Part shown: one piece after another, positions 1-5,786 of the stretch
Position numbering within the stretch: position 1 is the stretch's first letter
Layout: every line of letters begins with the position of its first letter
Assembly (NCBI GenBank): GCA_903847195.1
Contig: CAINCZ010000036.1
Coordinates: forward strand, 1 to 6,011
Direction: 5' to 3'
Origin: an uncultured Acidobacteriota bacterium
Lineage (GTDB): Bacteria > Acidobacteriota > Terriglobia > Terriglobales > CAINCZ01
DNA: 6,011 bases
Translations under genes and position numbers: made by a program
The notes under the pieces: model-generated
Told to the model about the DNA's origin: nothing
Seen by the model: the letters and a program-made list of their open reading frames with translations, nothing else
Database searches by the model: none

Positions 1-92
1 ACCTGCGTCTTCGCAATCATCGGCGTCAGCGTGTTGCCGATCGGCATCCCATCGCCGTTCGCCTTCGCCGCAATCTCCAGCAGATCAGCCAT
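1..92 (-). CDS. 5' end of an unidentified phage gene (partial)
   Basis: The minus strand is open from an ATG at 92-90 to the window edge, giving 30 codons with no stop. The visible N-terminus begins MADLLEIAAKANGDG and continues with a short Pro/Thr/Met-containing stretch. The start overlaps the end of the 73-aa gene by 8 nt (ATGGCTGA), the same packing seen elsewhere in this module, which is the main support for its being real. No strong Shine-Dalgarno sequence precedes it, so translation may be coupled to the gene before. In tailed phages the gene after TerL is often the portal or another head gene, but 30 residues do not allow identification. Confidence 0.5.
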   Translation of the reverse strand, partial: MADLLEIAAKANGDGMPIGNTLTPMIAKTQ

Positions 93-306
93 GTGCTTCG
101 CACCGTTCTCGACCGCTGCGCGGTGTAAGTTTCACCACGCTCGGCGGCTGGAACCTCAGTTGGGGCTGATGGCTCGCATCGGTGATCGACAGGCCACATT
201 TACACATCGAGGAGTTTTTCGAACTCACCGCGTCAAATGGATGGTCCGTCGCCGTCAGCCGCTTCACCAGCTCGTTCCGCACTTTCTCTTTTAGGTGTCT
301 AACCAT
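85..306 (-). CDS. small Cys/His protein downstream of TerL, hypothetical
   Basis: This 73-aa protein has its ATG at 306, 8 nt inside the 3' end of the terminase gene, and a strong GGGAGGG ribosome-binding site 5 nt before the start (in the terminase's last codons). The N-terminal third is basic and probably helical ([17 protein letters not shown]). It then has H22-P-F, C35-x-C37-G, H46, and a C-terminal C69/H72 pair, which could form one small zinc site. I do not recognise the family. The clear RBS, the overlap with TerL and the tight link to the next gene (stop TGA at 87-85 lies within that gene's first codons) argue for a real member of the packaging operon. No function can be assigned beyond possible metal or nucleic-acid binding. 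Confidence 0.6.
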   Translation of the reverse strand: MVRHLKEKVRNELVKRLTATDHPFDAVSSKNSSMCKCGLSITDASHQPQLRFQPPSVVKLTPRSGRERCEAHG

Positions 307-2020
307 CCAGCCCTCCCGGCAGCGGCGGCATCCCGTTGTGCTGCACCCGGCTCATCGCCGCCAGGTGCGCCTGCGCCTTCATCCTCACCTGGTCATCCAC
401 TATCGGCATCCCCTGCTGCTCCAGGAACCCGCTCACCAGCGCATTGTCTCGCTGTTTCCTCTGATATTCAAGCTCTTCCTCCTGCATGTTCGCCCGCATC
501 TGGCTCATCGGCACCATCTGCGCGAACTGGTTGATGCAGTCGATAATCCCATTCTCCTCCACCAGCCCGAAGTGTACAAACTGGCTGTGCGTCGCCGCCG
601 CCTTGGTCATCGCGGTAGAGAACAGCAGCCGCCCCACCCGCATCAGCGGCTCCAGGCTCTTAATCTGGCTCGCCCGCCGGCTGTCGTCTTCTTCCCAGTA
701 CGGCCGGTGGATGCGGATGCTCACGTTCCGCCGCGCCGCCTCGTTCCGCACCAGCGGCGTCATAAACTCGCTGCCCGGCGTGTCCAGAATCATCATCCCG
801 TCCGCCTGGTGGCGCTTGTGCTCCTGCACCATCATCTCCGCCAGGCCGGTCGGCGTGCGCGTCGTCTGCCACGTGTCGATCACGTACACCTTGCCGTCGA
901 TCACCTTCGCGGCAGCGCCTTCGGTGAACTTCGCCATATTGCTCTTGCCGCCATACTGCACCCTCCAGCAGGTAAACACCTCGCCGGAGTGCCCCACAAA
1001 CGGAATCTTCTCCAGCGCCACCAGGCAGCTCGCATACAGCTTCTCGTCGAACACCGGCACCGCGCCGCCCTGCGGATCGTTCATCTGCTGGCACATAAAC
1101 GATTCATAGTTTTTGTGGAACTTCTCGCGCAAAAAGTTGTAGCTCAGAAACTCCGGGAACAGCAGCTCGCAGTCCTCTTCGCGCGGAAACTCGCCCGGCA
1201 GAAGCCGCGCGCCGTTGTGCGTGCGCAGGCTACCCCGCACCAGCACCACCCAGTTCTCCGGGTTCTCCTCCGCGCTGCGCAGGCAGGTTGCGTAATAGTC
1301 GAACGGGTGGTAGCGCGTCCCGCCAATCGAGAGGTAATCGTCCTCGCCCAGCAGGTTCTCGTTCTGGTCGCAGGTGTTGATCACGCCCTGGCGTACCTCT
1401 TCCGTTACCCCGATGCCGCTGTTGTTTGTGTCCTCCACATCGTCGAAGTCGAGCATCAGCGGGTGCCAGCCGCTCTGTGTCGACTTCGGCGACGTGTAGG
1501 CCAGCGTCGAATCCAGGTCGCCCACCGCGCCGCCGCCGCGCCGCAGCAGCGTGTTCCACACCCAGCGCTGCTTGTTCGGAGACGCCTGCGGGTTGCGGTC
1601 GGTCACCAGCTCGGGATACATCAGTTGCAGCACCGTCGCCGCCTCGCCCGGCGCGCGGTAGAACAGCCCCGCCGTCTTCACGCTCACCTCTTCGGCTAGC
1701 GGCTGGGTCGCGCTCACATTCAGGATGGTGATGGTCTCGGGGAACGCGGCGATCCACTGCGCCCGCTCCACCCGCTTCAATGTCGTCTTGAACGTGCGCC
1801 GCGGGTCCAGGTGCAGCCGCTTCTTTTTCTGTTGCTGGTGTTTGATTGGGAGCAGGCGGTTTTTTGGGAAGTAGAGATCGACCGCGGCGCGGTGCCGTAG
1901 CTCGCTGAAGTCGGGAAAGCCGATGGTCTGCGCCGCGAAAAAATGGTCCGTCTCAAAGCGATGCCGCATATCCTCACGATATGCAGCATCACTCACGATC
2001 CGGTCGGTGTCGAGAATCAT
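299..2020 (-). CDS. terL: phage terminase large subunit (TerL)
   Basis: This 573-aa protein is the DNA-packaging motor: an N-terminal ATPase that drives phage DNA into the prohead and a C-terminal RNase H-like nuclease that cuts the concatemer. The Walker A-like segment is [11 protein letters not shown] (residues 71-81, Lys78-Thr79). Walker B-like is [11 protein letters not shown] (187-197, Asp193-Asp194-Val-Glu196). The coupling-motif region is [12 protein letters not shown] (232-243), very typical of TerL. The segment [14 protein letters not shown] to FMCQQMNDP (288-315) matches the usual linker between the domains. The nuclease region covers about 345-500, with strands around [12 protein letters not shown] (373-384) and [10 protein letters not shown] (407-416), then [15 protein letters not shown] (454-468) and EENGIIDCI (488-496). 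Length is normal for the family. Oddities: Walker A lacks the usual glycine before Lys, and no Asp sits where the first catalytic residue is expected (near RVQYGG, 353-358). The start overlaps the stop of the Phd-like gene by 4 nt (ATGA), so translation is probably coupled. Confidence 0.93.
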   Translation of the reverse strand: MILDTDRIVSDAAYREDMRHRFETDHFFAAQTIGFPDFSELRHRAAVDLYFPKNRLLPIKHQQQKKKRLHLDPRRTFKTTLKRVERAQWIAAFPETITILNVSATQPLAEEVSVKTAGLFYRAPGEAATVLQLMYPELVTDRNPQASPNKQRWVWNTLLRRGGGAVGDLDSTLAYTSPKSTQSGWHPLMLDFDDVEDTNNSGIGVTEEVRQGVINTCDQNENLLGEDDYLSIGGTRYHPFDYYATCLRSAEENPENWVVLVRGSLRTHNGARLLPGEFPREEDCELLFPEFLSYNFLREKFHKNYESFMCQQMNDPQGGAVPVFDEKLYASCLVALEKIPFVGHSGEVFTCWRVQYGGKSNMAKFTEGAAAKVIDGKVYVIDTWQTTRTPTGLAEMMVQEHKRHQADGMMILDTPGSEFMTPLVRNEAARRNVSIRIHRPYWEEDDSRRASQIKSLEPLMRVGRLLFSTAMTKAAATHSQFVHFGLVEENGIIDCINQFAQMVPMSQMRANMQEEELEYQRKQRDNALVSGFLEQQGMPIVDDQVRMKAQAHLAAMSRVQHNGMPPLPGGLDG

Positions 2021-2274
2021 GTGCCGTAGCCGCCACTGCCAAGATGCCGTCTAAAAGTTAGCGGGATTGGACCTGAAATTGATCCGTCGCAGCCGATGAT
2101 AGTGGTGTCGTCTGGATGCGACGAGGCTAACACTGCGACGTTTTTCCCGTTTTTCTCAATCGTGATCGTCATACCGTGAGCGACACGGTCAATTGCGTCG
2201 CCAGGGGCCGCGCGCAGTTCCATCATGTTGATGGTGGCTTTCTGCCCGCGGAAGTCTTTCGGTGGAAGTGGCAT
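2017..2274 (-). CDS. Phd/YefM antitoxin-like small protein preceding TerL
   Basis: This 85-aa protein carries a Phd/YefM-type fold signature at residues 14-51: a segment [20 protein letters not shown] followed by a Gly, then [15 protein letters not shown]. In Phd/YefM antitoxins this N-terminal part dimerises and binds operator DNA, and a C-terminal tail neutralises a Doc or RelE/YoeB toxin. The tail here (52-85) instead contains [20 protein letters not shown], rich in Gly and Pro, and does not look like a known antitoxin tail. No toxin gene is visible nearby. I chose the ATG at 2274 because it follows the stop of the previous gene by one base; an in-frame start at 2325 would overlap that gene by 50 nt. 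The stop overlaps the TerL ATG by 4 nt. This is where small terminase genes usually sit, so a packaging or autoregulatory role is possible but is inference. Domain confidence is moderate to good. Confidence 0.75.
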   Translation of the reverse strand: MPLPPKDFRGQKATINMMELRAAPGDAIDRVAHGMTITIEKNGKNVAVLASSHPDDTTIIGCDGSISGPIPLTFRRHLGSGGYGT

Positions 2275-2275
2275 T

Positions 2276-2599
2276 TCACGCCCCCGGCATCGCTCCAGCA
2301 GCCGCCGGAGCCGGCTCCGGCTCACCGCCGCCCGCGGCCTCTTCTTCGCCGCCGCCCTGGCCGTTCATGCCCATCTGCTCGGCCACATGCTCGCCCGCCT
2401 CTTCCGGCGTCGCGCTGGTGGCTACGTTCTCGCGCTCGGGCTCGGTGTGGTGGTCTTCCTTCTTGGCTTTGTAGGTGTGGTGATGCACAATCGATCCGTC
2501 CTCGGCCTGCACGCTGCGGATCTGGTGCAGATGCTTCTTCGGCCTCTTGCCCTTCTCGCCCTCGCCGCCTTTTTCCTTGCCCTTCTCTTCCTTCGCCAT
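2276..2599 (-). CDS. charged, His- and Gly-rich small protein, hypothetical
   Basis: This 107-aa protein is encoded just upstream of the Phd-like gene. I set the start at the ATG at 2599 because a GAGG ribosome-binding site (2610-2607) lies 7 nt before it; a GTG at 2605 is too close to that site. It has a Lys/Glu/Gly-rich N-terminus (residues 1-22), a short ordered-looking core ([20 protein letters not shown], 23-42), an acidic stretch around residues 43-77, and a low-complexity Gly/Glu/Ala/Pro tail (78-107). Most of it is probably disordered. Only the core looks conserved in style, with a His-rich beta-hairpin-like pattern. I do not recognise a family. It appears to be the first gene of the packaging module, after a 155-bp gap. 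A role as a small head or packaging accessory protein fits the position but is unproven. Confidence 0.6.
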   Translation of the reverse strand: MAKEEKGKEKGGEGEKGKRPKKHLHQIRSVQAEDGSIVHHHTYKAKKEDHHTEPERENVATSATPEEAGEHVAEQMGMNGQGGGEEEAAGGGEPEPAPAAAGAMPGA

Positions 2600-2754
2600 C
2601 GCCACACCTCGGAAAGTTGGCCCCTACGGATTATTTAACGTGCGTCACGTATCGCACAGGGGGCCTTCGCCCATTCGGGCATTTGAAAATTATTCCGGAA
2701 CCTCTCGTGGTCGGGCTACTCCGGAGAACGCTATCCACGCCAGCGGATGAATCT
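2600..2754. other. gap between the two minus-strand gene blocks
   Basis: This 155-bp stretch has no credible gene. It separates the beta-rich protein from the packaging module. On the minus strand an AATAAT hexamer (2635-2630) could be a -10 element about 20 nt before the GAGG of the next gene, but I see no good -35. Immediately upstream is an imperfect palindrome, GTGCG (2640-2644) and CGCAC (2653-2657) around a central ACGT, which could be an operator. GCCC-ATTC-GGGC and the 8-bp palindromes TTCCGGAA (2693-2700) and CTCCGGAG (2719-2726) are also present. No hairpin followed by a T tract was found, so no intrinsic terminator is called. Confidence 0.3.
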
Positions 2755-3390
2755 TTACCCGCAGCTAAACCTCTGCACATTCACCACGGTCGCGCCCGTC
2801 CCGCTGGTCGCGCCGCTCGACGTAGCCGACAGCACAAACGTCGGCAGCAGGGAAACGGTAGGTGGATTCGCGCTCGGGTTGCCCACGTTCAGGAACGGTC
2901 CCACCACGAAGTTCGAGAAGGTGGCCGTGGCAACCAGGGTGCGGTTCAGGTAAAACTCGATCTTGCCCGCCAGCTCGCCGCTCACGGAATCGAAGATGCC
3001 GGTCGCGTGCGCCCACCAGCTCCGCGTCACGTTGGCGCCGCCGGTGCCGTTCTGCGCGATCGCGCCACTCGACCCCAGCAGGTTGCCGCTGGCAATCGCC
3101 AGGCCCTCGTAGAGCTTCAGCGTCATATTGCTGGTGGATCCGCTCTTGATCGTGCCCGACGCCCAGATGTCAAATGGGGTCTGCTCCACCGGCGTATCCG
3201 GTCCCAGCGCGCAAGACAGCGGCACCGTCGCCAGGCTCACGCTCGGCACCAGCGTCTCTGTGCTGCTCACCAGCGTCAAAGTCGCGGGCAGCGGCCCCGT
3301 CGGCGTCGCCTGCGTGTTCAGCGGAATCGCATTCGGTACGTTCTGCGACTGCGAGTTTGGTCCAAACTGCCTATCCGACAGGTAACCCAT
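2755..3390 (-). CDS. beta-rich, Ser/Thr/Gly-rich protein, possible virion protein
   Basis: This 211-aa protein starts at the ATG at 3390, which follows a strong GGAGGAG ribosome-binding site 6 nt upstream; an in-frame ATG at 3420 lies before that site and is not preferred. The product begins MGYLSDRQFGPNSQSQN and then alternates hydrophobic strands with Ser/Thr/Gly/Asn turns to the end. Examples are PFDIWASGTIKSGSTSNMTL (residues 72-91) and AGKIEFYLNRTLVATATF. It has few charged residues and almost no predicted helix, as expected of a beta-sandwich or jelly-roll. No signal peptide is seen. Such composition is common in phage decoration, tail or fibre proteins, so a virion role is plausible from composition and context only. 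The start overlaps the zinc-type gene by 20 nt. Confidence 0.65.
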   Translation of the reverse strand: MGYLSDRQFGPNSQSQNVPNAIPLNTQATPTGPLPATLTLVSSTETLVPSVSLATVPLSCALGPDTPVEQTPFDIWASGTIKSGSTSNMTLKLYEGLAIASGNLLGSSGAIAQNGTGGANVTRSWWAHATGIFDSVSGELAGKIEFYLNRTLVATATFSNFVVGPFLNVGNPSANPPTVSLLPTFVLSATSSGATSGTGATVVNVQRFSCG

Positions 3391-3910
3391 TGTCTTCTCC
3401 TCCAGATGTTGCGGCGGCATCCCCGCTCACCGGCAGTGTACGCTGAACCCAACCCTTCCCGTCAAGCAAATCTTGAAATCTTTGTACGGCGTCCACGTAT
3501 TTGTCGAACTCCCCCTCGTCGACAGACCCATCCGTCAAGCCGGTCAGCAGTGCAATCGCCTGCTTCAGCGCCTCGATATACTCGCGCCGCCGCCCGCGGT
3601 CCTCGTCGCTCATCCGCACCCGCGCCCCGGCATGCGCTTCCCCCACCTCGCCGCGCGACTTCCGCCACAGCTTGAACTCTTCGCGCTCCTTCACTGACGA
3701 CGGATGATAACAAGTCGGACAGCGCCGCCGCAGGATGTTGTACTTCTTCCAGTCGCGCAGCACCTGCCCACACTCCGGCCCGCAGGTATCCTTACTCCGC
3801 GAGGTCGCCCGCCGCGCCGGCACCTCCGTCGTGCAGATCACGCAGCGCAGCTTCAGCCCCTCAATCCCATCCGGCAGCAGCGGATTTGGTACCACTTCCA
3901 TTTCGCTCAC
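3371..3910 (-). CDS. six-cysteine zinc-binding-type protein
   Basis: This 179-aa protein has a GTG start at 3910, chosen because GAGGTGA (3922-3916) lies 5 nt upstream; an internal ATG at 3901 would be 14 nt from it. The first 70 residues hold six cysteines in the order C23-x2-C26, C43-x3-C47, C64-x2-C67, surrounded by basic residues (for example LRDWKKYNILRRRC). This looks like one or two zinc sites of treble-clef or zinc-ribbon kind. Residues 71-112 are rich in Arg, Lys and Glu (KEREEFKLWRKSRGEVGEA). Residues 108-150 form a likely amphipathic helical part (YIEALKQAIALLTGL, then EFDKYVDAVQRFQDLLDG). Nucleic-acid binding is a reasonable inference; I do not recognise a named family. The GTG overlaps the stop of the 59-aa gene by 4 nt (GTGA), and its own 3' end overlaps the next gene's start by 20 nt. 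Confidence 0.7.
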   Translation of the reverse strand: MSEMEVVPNPLLPDGIEGLKLRCVICTTEVPARRATSRSKDTCGPECGQVLRDWKKYNILRRRCPTCYHPSSVKEREEFKLWRKSRGEVGEAHAGARVRMSDEDRGRRREYIEALKQAIALLTGLTDGSVDEGEFDKYVDAVQRFQDLLDGKGWVQRTLPVSGDAAATSGGEDNGLPVG

Positions 3911-4086
3911 CCGTTCACCTCAACCCTATCAACCCTGACTTTTTCGCCATTTTCTACAAATGCAGCCGCGGCGGTTTTGGCGTCCTCCTTGGAAAAATAG
4001 ATGTGAGCGCGTTGATTTTCGTCATACTCAACTGCGCCCTCGTCGGTGTCTTCACATACTGCCCAGTGCCATGTTCTACGATTCAT
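3907..4086 (-). CDS. 59-aa acidic protein, hypothetical
   Basis: The ATG at 4086 overlaps the nuclease stop by 4 nt (ATGA) and is preceded by GAGGAG 9 nt upstream, which decides this start over a longer in-frame start at 4179. The product, beginning MNRRTWHWAVCEDTDEGAVE, looks like a compact alpha/beta domain. It has an N-terminal hairpin, a strand (RAHIYFS), a helix (KEDAKTAAAAFVENG, about 33-47) and a final strand (KVRVDRVEV). It is not recognised. Its place between the nuclease and the zinc-type protein, with coupling on both sides, suggests it is made together with them. Confidence 0.6.
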   Translation of the reverse strand: MNRRTWHWAVCEDTDEGAVEYDENQRAHIYFSKEDAKTAAAAFVENGEKVRVDRVEVNG

Positions 4087-4577
4087 GCCGTGAACTCCTC
4101 GAACTTCCAATCCTTCATTCCTTTGTCCCACAACGCCACCACAATACGAAAAAGTGACCCGAAATCCTTCACGGCCCACTTCGTCTTCACCCGAGCGTCA
4201 TCTTCCCAGTGTCCCTTCGACTCGTGCAACTGCACTGTGCCGTCGGGCATCTTCACCGCGAAATCTGGCGTCCAGAACGTCGCCGGCGCCAGCTTCAACT
4301 TCAGCGGCTCAAACTTCCAGTCCCGTATCTCCCCAGTCGCCCGCCGCAGCTCCAGATGCGCCGCATATTTCTTTTCCAGCCCGTTCATCCGCCCGGGCTC
4401 ATGCCGCGCTCGCCCACCATCCACCTTACCCAGCTTTATACTCGACTCTTCGGCTTGGCTAGTTAGCTCCGCGCCCGTTTCCCTGTTCTGCCGCTCCGCG
4501 ATGTACTCAGCGAGGCTCAGGTGCATCAGGCTCGCCGGCCGGTTGCACCACTCGATTCTGATTGCATCGTCGCCCAT
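4083..4577 (-). CDS. PD-(D/E)XK nuclease, DUF1064-like phage protein
   Basis: This 164-aa protein resembles the phage DUF1064 family, small endonucleases of the PD-(D/E)XK fold that act on DNA and are thought to work as resolvase-like or processing nucleases. The core runs from MNGLEKKYAAHL (residues 64-75, with Glu68 as the likely first acidic residue) through GEIRDWKFEPLKLKL (82-96) to TPDF (103-106, catalytic Asp105) and HESKG (118-122, Glu119 and Lys121). These form the complete E...PD...ExK set. A helix with DDARVKTKWAVKDFG (126-140) and a strand with FRIVVALWD follow, as usual. Residues 1-63 are an N-terminal extension (IEWCNRPASLMHLSLAEYIA and a polar linker). The ATG at 4577 is preferred because it faces the RHH gene across 18 bp and sits 7 nt after a perfect TATAAT; an ATG at 4526 is an alternative. 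No Shine-Dalgarno is seen, fitting a leaderless message. Confidence 0.8.
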   Translation of the reverse strand: MGDDAIRIEWCNRPASLMHLSLAEYIAERQNRETGAELTSQAEESSIKLGKVDGGRARHEPGRMNGLEKKYAAHLELRRATGEIRDWKFEPLKLKLAPATFWTPDFAVKMPDGTVQLHESKGHWEDDARVKTKWAVKDFGSLFRIVVALWDKGMKDWKFEEFTA

Positions 4578-4589
4578 ATCTGGTATTAT
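4562..4589 (+). promoter_or_regulatory. sigma70-type promoter for the RHH regulator, leaderless
   Basis: On the plus strand a TTGCAT -35 (4562-4567), 16 bp of spacer and a TATTAT -10 (4584-4589) precede the ATG at 4596 by 6 bp, which places the start of transcription on the A of ATG. No Shine-Dalgarno sequence is visible. The -35 lies inside the nuclease gene. The hexamers and the spacer are the near mirror image of the opposite promoter. Confidence 0.5.
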
Positions 4590-4592
4590 ACC
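4582..4592. promoter_or_regulatory. palindromic operator candidate between divergent genes
   Basis: GGTATTATACC is a perfect inverted repeat around its central base (4587). It contains the -10 elements of both strands, overlapping each other, and lies 9-10 bases from each start codon. RHH proteins bind short palindromes as dimers or tetramers and often repress their own gene, so the adjacent RHH gene is the likely ligand source. Binding here would block both promoters at once. The binding itself is inferred. Confidence 0.5.
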
Positions 4593-4612
4593 GGCATGGC
4601 AGCTGAAAGCAA
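4585..4612 (-). promoter_or_regulatory. sigma70-type promoter for the nuclease operon, leaderless
   Basis: On the minus strand a TTGCTT -35 (4612-4607) is followed after 16 bp by a consensus TATAAT -10 (4590-4585). Seven bases later is the ATG of the nuclease at 4577, so transcription should begin at or one base before the start codon. No ribosome-binding site lies upstream, consistent with a leaderless mRNA. The -35 lies inside the RHH coding region. Confidence 0.6.
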
Positions 4613-4796
4613 TACGAAAGAAAAAAAATCTGCGGCGCAAAATTCCCGGGGTCTGCGGTTTGAGTTGCGCTTCATCGACCAGGCTCACCTCGACCTGGTT
4701 GAGCGAGCCAAGCAGCACACCGGCGCCACCTCGATGAACTCCTGGATTGCGCAGGCCACGCTCGCCGAGGCCCGCCGGCAGTTGGCGGCGAAGTGA
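4596..4796 (+). CDS. ribbon-helix-helix (Arc/MetJ-type) DNA-binding regulator
   Basis: This 66-aa protein has the size and pattern of a ribbon-helix-helix repressor. A polar N-terminal tail (1-17) is followed by a single beta-strand with alternating residues (GLRFELRFI, 19-27) that would enter the DNA major groove as a two-stranded sheet in the dimer. Helix A (DQAHLDLVERAKQHT, 28-42) and helix B (SMNSWIAQATLAEARRQLA, 46-64) come next, with the usual small polar turn between them (GATS). The ATG at 4596 is preferred to an in-frame ATG at 4521, which would overlap the divergent nuclease gene and the promoter. The stop shares a base with the next start (TGATG), so the membrane protein is probably co-translated. 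It likely represses itself and the nuclease operon through the palindrome just upstream. Confidence 0.8.
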   Translation: MAAESNTKEKKSAAQNSRGLRFELRFIDQAHLDLVERAKQHTGATSMNSWIAQATLAEARRQLAAK

Positions 4797-5188
4797 TGCG
4801 GCTCAACGGCTGGCAGCGGATCGGCGTCATTGCGTCCGGCGCCTGGGGAATCGCCGGCTGGCTCATCGGCAACAGCATCGGCCTGCACGGCGGCGACCTG
4901 GCACAGGATGAGTTCGCGGACTGCATCGCGTCGCCCATCACCACCGGCGATGCCTGCCTGGCTCACTTCAGGACCGCCTACGCGGCGGGAATCGACGGAC
5001 ATTGGCTCACCGCCGCATTCTGGGCTGTCATCCCCATCCTGCTCGGCTGGCTCGCAGCCTGGGCCATCGTGGGACTCACGCGCTGGGTGCGTCGCGGCTT
5101 CCAACCCTACCGTGTCCAACCCGTGTACTTCTCCCCTGAGTTCATCGCGGCGCTCAAACGCAACCTCGGTAAACTCTCGATCAAATAG
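4796..5188 (+). CDS. small membrane protein with two TM segments
   Basis: This 130-aa protein begins MRLNGWQRIGVIASGAWGIA. A first hydrophobic segment spans about residues 8-29. A loop with two cysteines (C43, C54) lies between the segments, where the pair could form a disulfide if outside the membrane. A second strong segment spans about 72-95 (AFWAVIPILLGWLAAWAIVG), followed by a basic RWVRRGFQPYR stop-transfer. The W-V-x-R-G-F ending after the last TM, and an N-terminal M-x-L-N-G-W-Q-R-x-G, are features I associate with short uncharacterised membrane proteins found on bacterial and mobile DNA; I cannot name a function. The ATG is coupled to the RHH gene by TGATG; a GTG at 4793 is an alternative. 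The last 8 bases overlap the convergent winged-helix gene. Confidence 0.7.
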   Translation: MRLNGWQRIGVIASGAWGIAGWLIGNSIGLHGGDLAQDEFADCIASPITTGDACLAHFRTAYAAGIDGHWLTAAFWAVIPILLGWLAAWAIVGLTRWVRRGFQPYRVQPVYFSPEFIAALKRNLGKLSIK

Positions 5189-5540
5189 CCGTCTTCTTCG
5201 GATTGCCCAGGTTGATCAGCGTGTACTCGTTCGGCAGGCACACCCGCTTGCCGCCCTTCCGTGAAAACCGCGCCTTCACCCGGATCGCCTTCACCTTCAC
5301 GAGGTCCGCGAGTCCGCGTTTCATTGTATCGGTCGAGTCGCCCACCAGCTCCGCCAGCTTCCGAATCTCAATCTCACATCGCGACTCGCGGGTGAAGTAC
5401 GCCAGTGCCGTGTAGCTGCGCAGCGCCCGCTGGCGGCGGTTGCGCGGCATCTTGGCCAGCGTGGTGTCAATCAGCGCCCTGCTGATCCAGAGGAATGGCA
5501 GCGTTCGTGTGTCTCGCGCTACCAGGCGTTCATCGCTCAT
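5181..5540 (-). CDS. winged-helix DNA-binding protein, possible replication factor
   Basis: This 119-aa protein has the layout of a small winged-helix domain. An N-terminal region (LPFLWISRALIDTTLAKM, 14-31) is followed by a helix with RQRALRSYTALAYFTRES (37-54). A helix-turn-helix follows (EIRKLAELVGDSTDTMKRGL, 58-77), then helix LADLVKVKAI and a wing with strands IRVKARFSRKGGKR and CLPNEYTLINL (101-111). The NEYTL ending on the last strand resembles replisome-organiser and initiator proteins of phages and plasmids, although those are usually longer. The 471-bp region upstream of its start holds DnaA-box-like sites, which supports a part in replication or its control; a transcription regulator is the other option. 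No strong ribosome-binding site precedes the ATG at 5540. Confidence 0.7.
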   Translation of the reverse strand: MSDERLVARDTRTLPFLWISRALIDTTLAKMPRNRRQRALRSYTALAYFTRESRCEIEIRKLAELVGDSTDTMKRGLADLVKVKAIRVKARFSRKGGKRVCLPNEYTLINLGNPKKTAI

Positions 5541-5614
5541 GTGTTGGGGTTCTCACGGACGCCCAATCTAAACACACTCGACCGCCTCGCCCTTATTGTC
5601 GATCCCGGCACATC

Positions 5615-5644
5615 TGTGGAAAACCTGTGGAACGCTGTGGATAA
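5615..5644 (+). promoter_or_regulatory. cluster of three DnaA-box-like sites
   Basis: Three copies of TGTGGAANN or TGTGGATAA start at 5615 (TGTGGAAAA), 5626 (TGTGGAACG) and 5636 (TGTGGATAA). The third is a perfect complement of the E. coli consensus DnaA box TTATCCACA; the first differs from it at one position. Starts are 11 and 10 bp apart, about one helical turn, so bound proteins would lie on the same face. The bound protein could be host DnaA or an element-encoded initiator. Confidence 0.6.
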
Positions 5645-5675
5645 CCGCCGAATTCCTGTGTATCGCTGACGGCGG
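5645..5675. repeat. inverted repeat beside the DnaA-like boxes
   Basis: CCGCCG (5645-5650) and CGGCGG (5670-5675) are complementary 6-bp arms around 19 bp, starting directly after the last DnaA-like box. There is no T tract after it, so it is not called a terminator. In this GC-rich DNA the arms could be chance. Confidence 0.3.
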
Positions 5676-5786
5676 ATGGATTTTCTCTGCGTGGAAGTTC
5701 TTTTGTTTGCAACACGCTTCGTTTTTTGTTCGTTTTTGTGTTTCTGACCCATACTTATCTCTATTGGTGTTATGGATTTACGTGGG

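Noticed and set aside
182..1699. Long plus-strand open frame of 505 codons
   Set aside because: It lies antisense to TerL and gives an Arg/His/Pro/Leu-rich product with no recognisable domain, typical of a shadow in GC-rich DNA.
2017..2274. A complete toxin-antitoxin pair
   Set aside because: No gene resembling Doc, RelE, YoeB or PIN toxins is adjacent; the partner is TerL.
2225..2638. Plus-strand frame with hydrophobic Leu/Ala-rich segments
   Set aside because: The apparent membrane segments come from the antisense of Lys/Glu/Gly-rich codons of the minus-strand gene.
2645..2730. GC hairpins in the gap as a terminator
   Set aside because: Stems are 4-5 bp and no T tract follows on either strand.
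2176..3675. Long plus-strand open frame of 499 codons
   Set aside because: It crosses several minus-strand genes and the gap between them and encodes an Arg/Pro/Ala-rich product with no domain.
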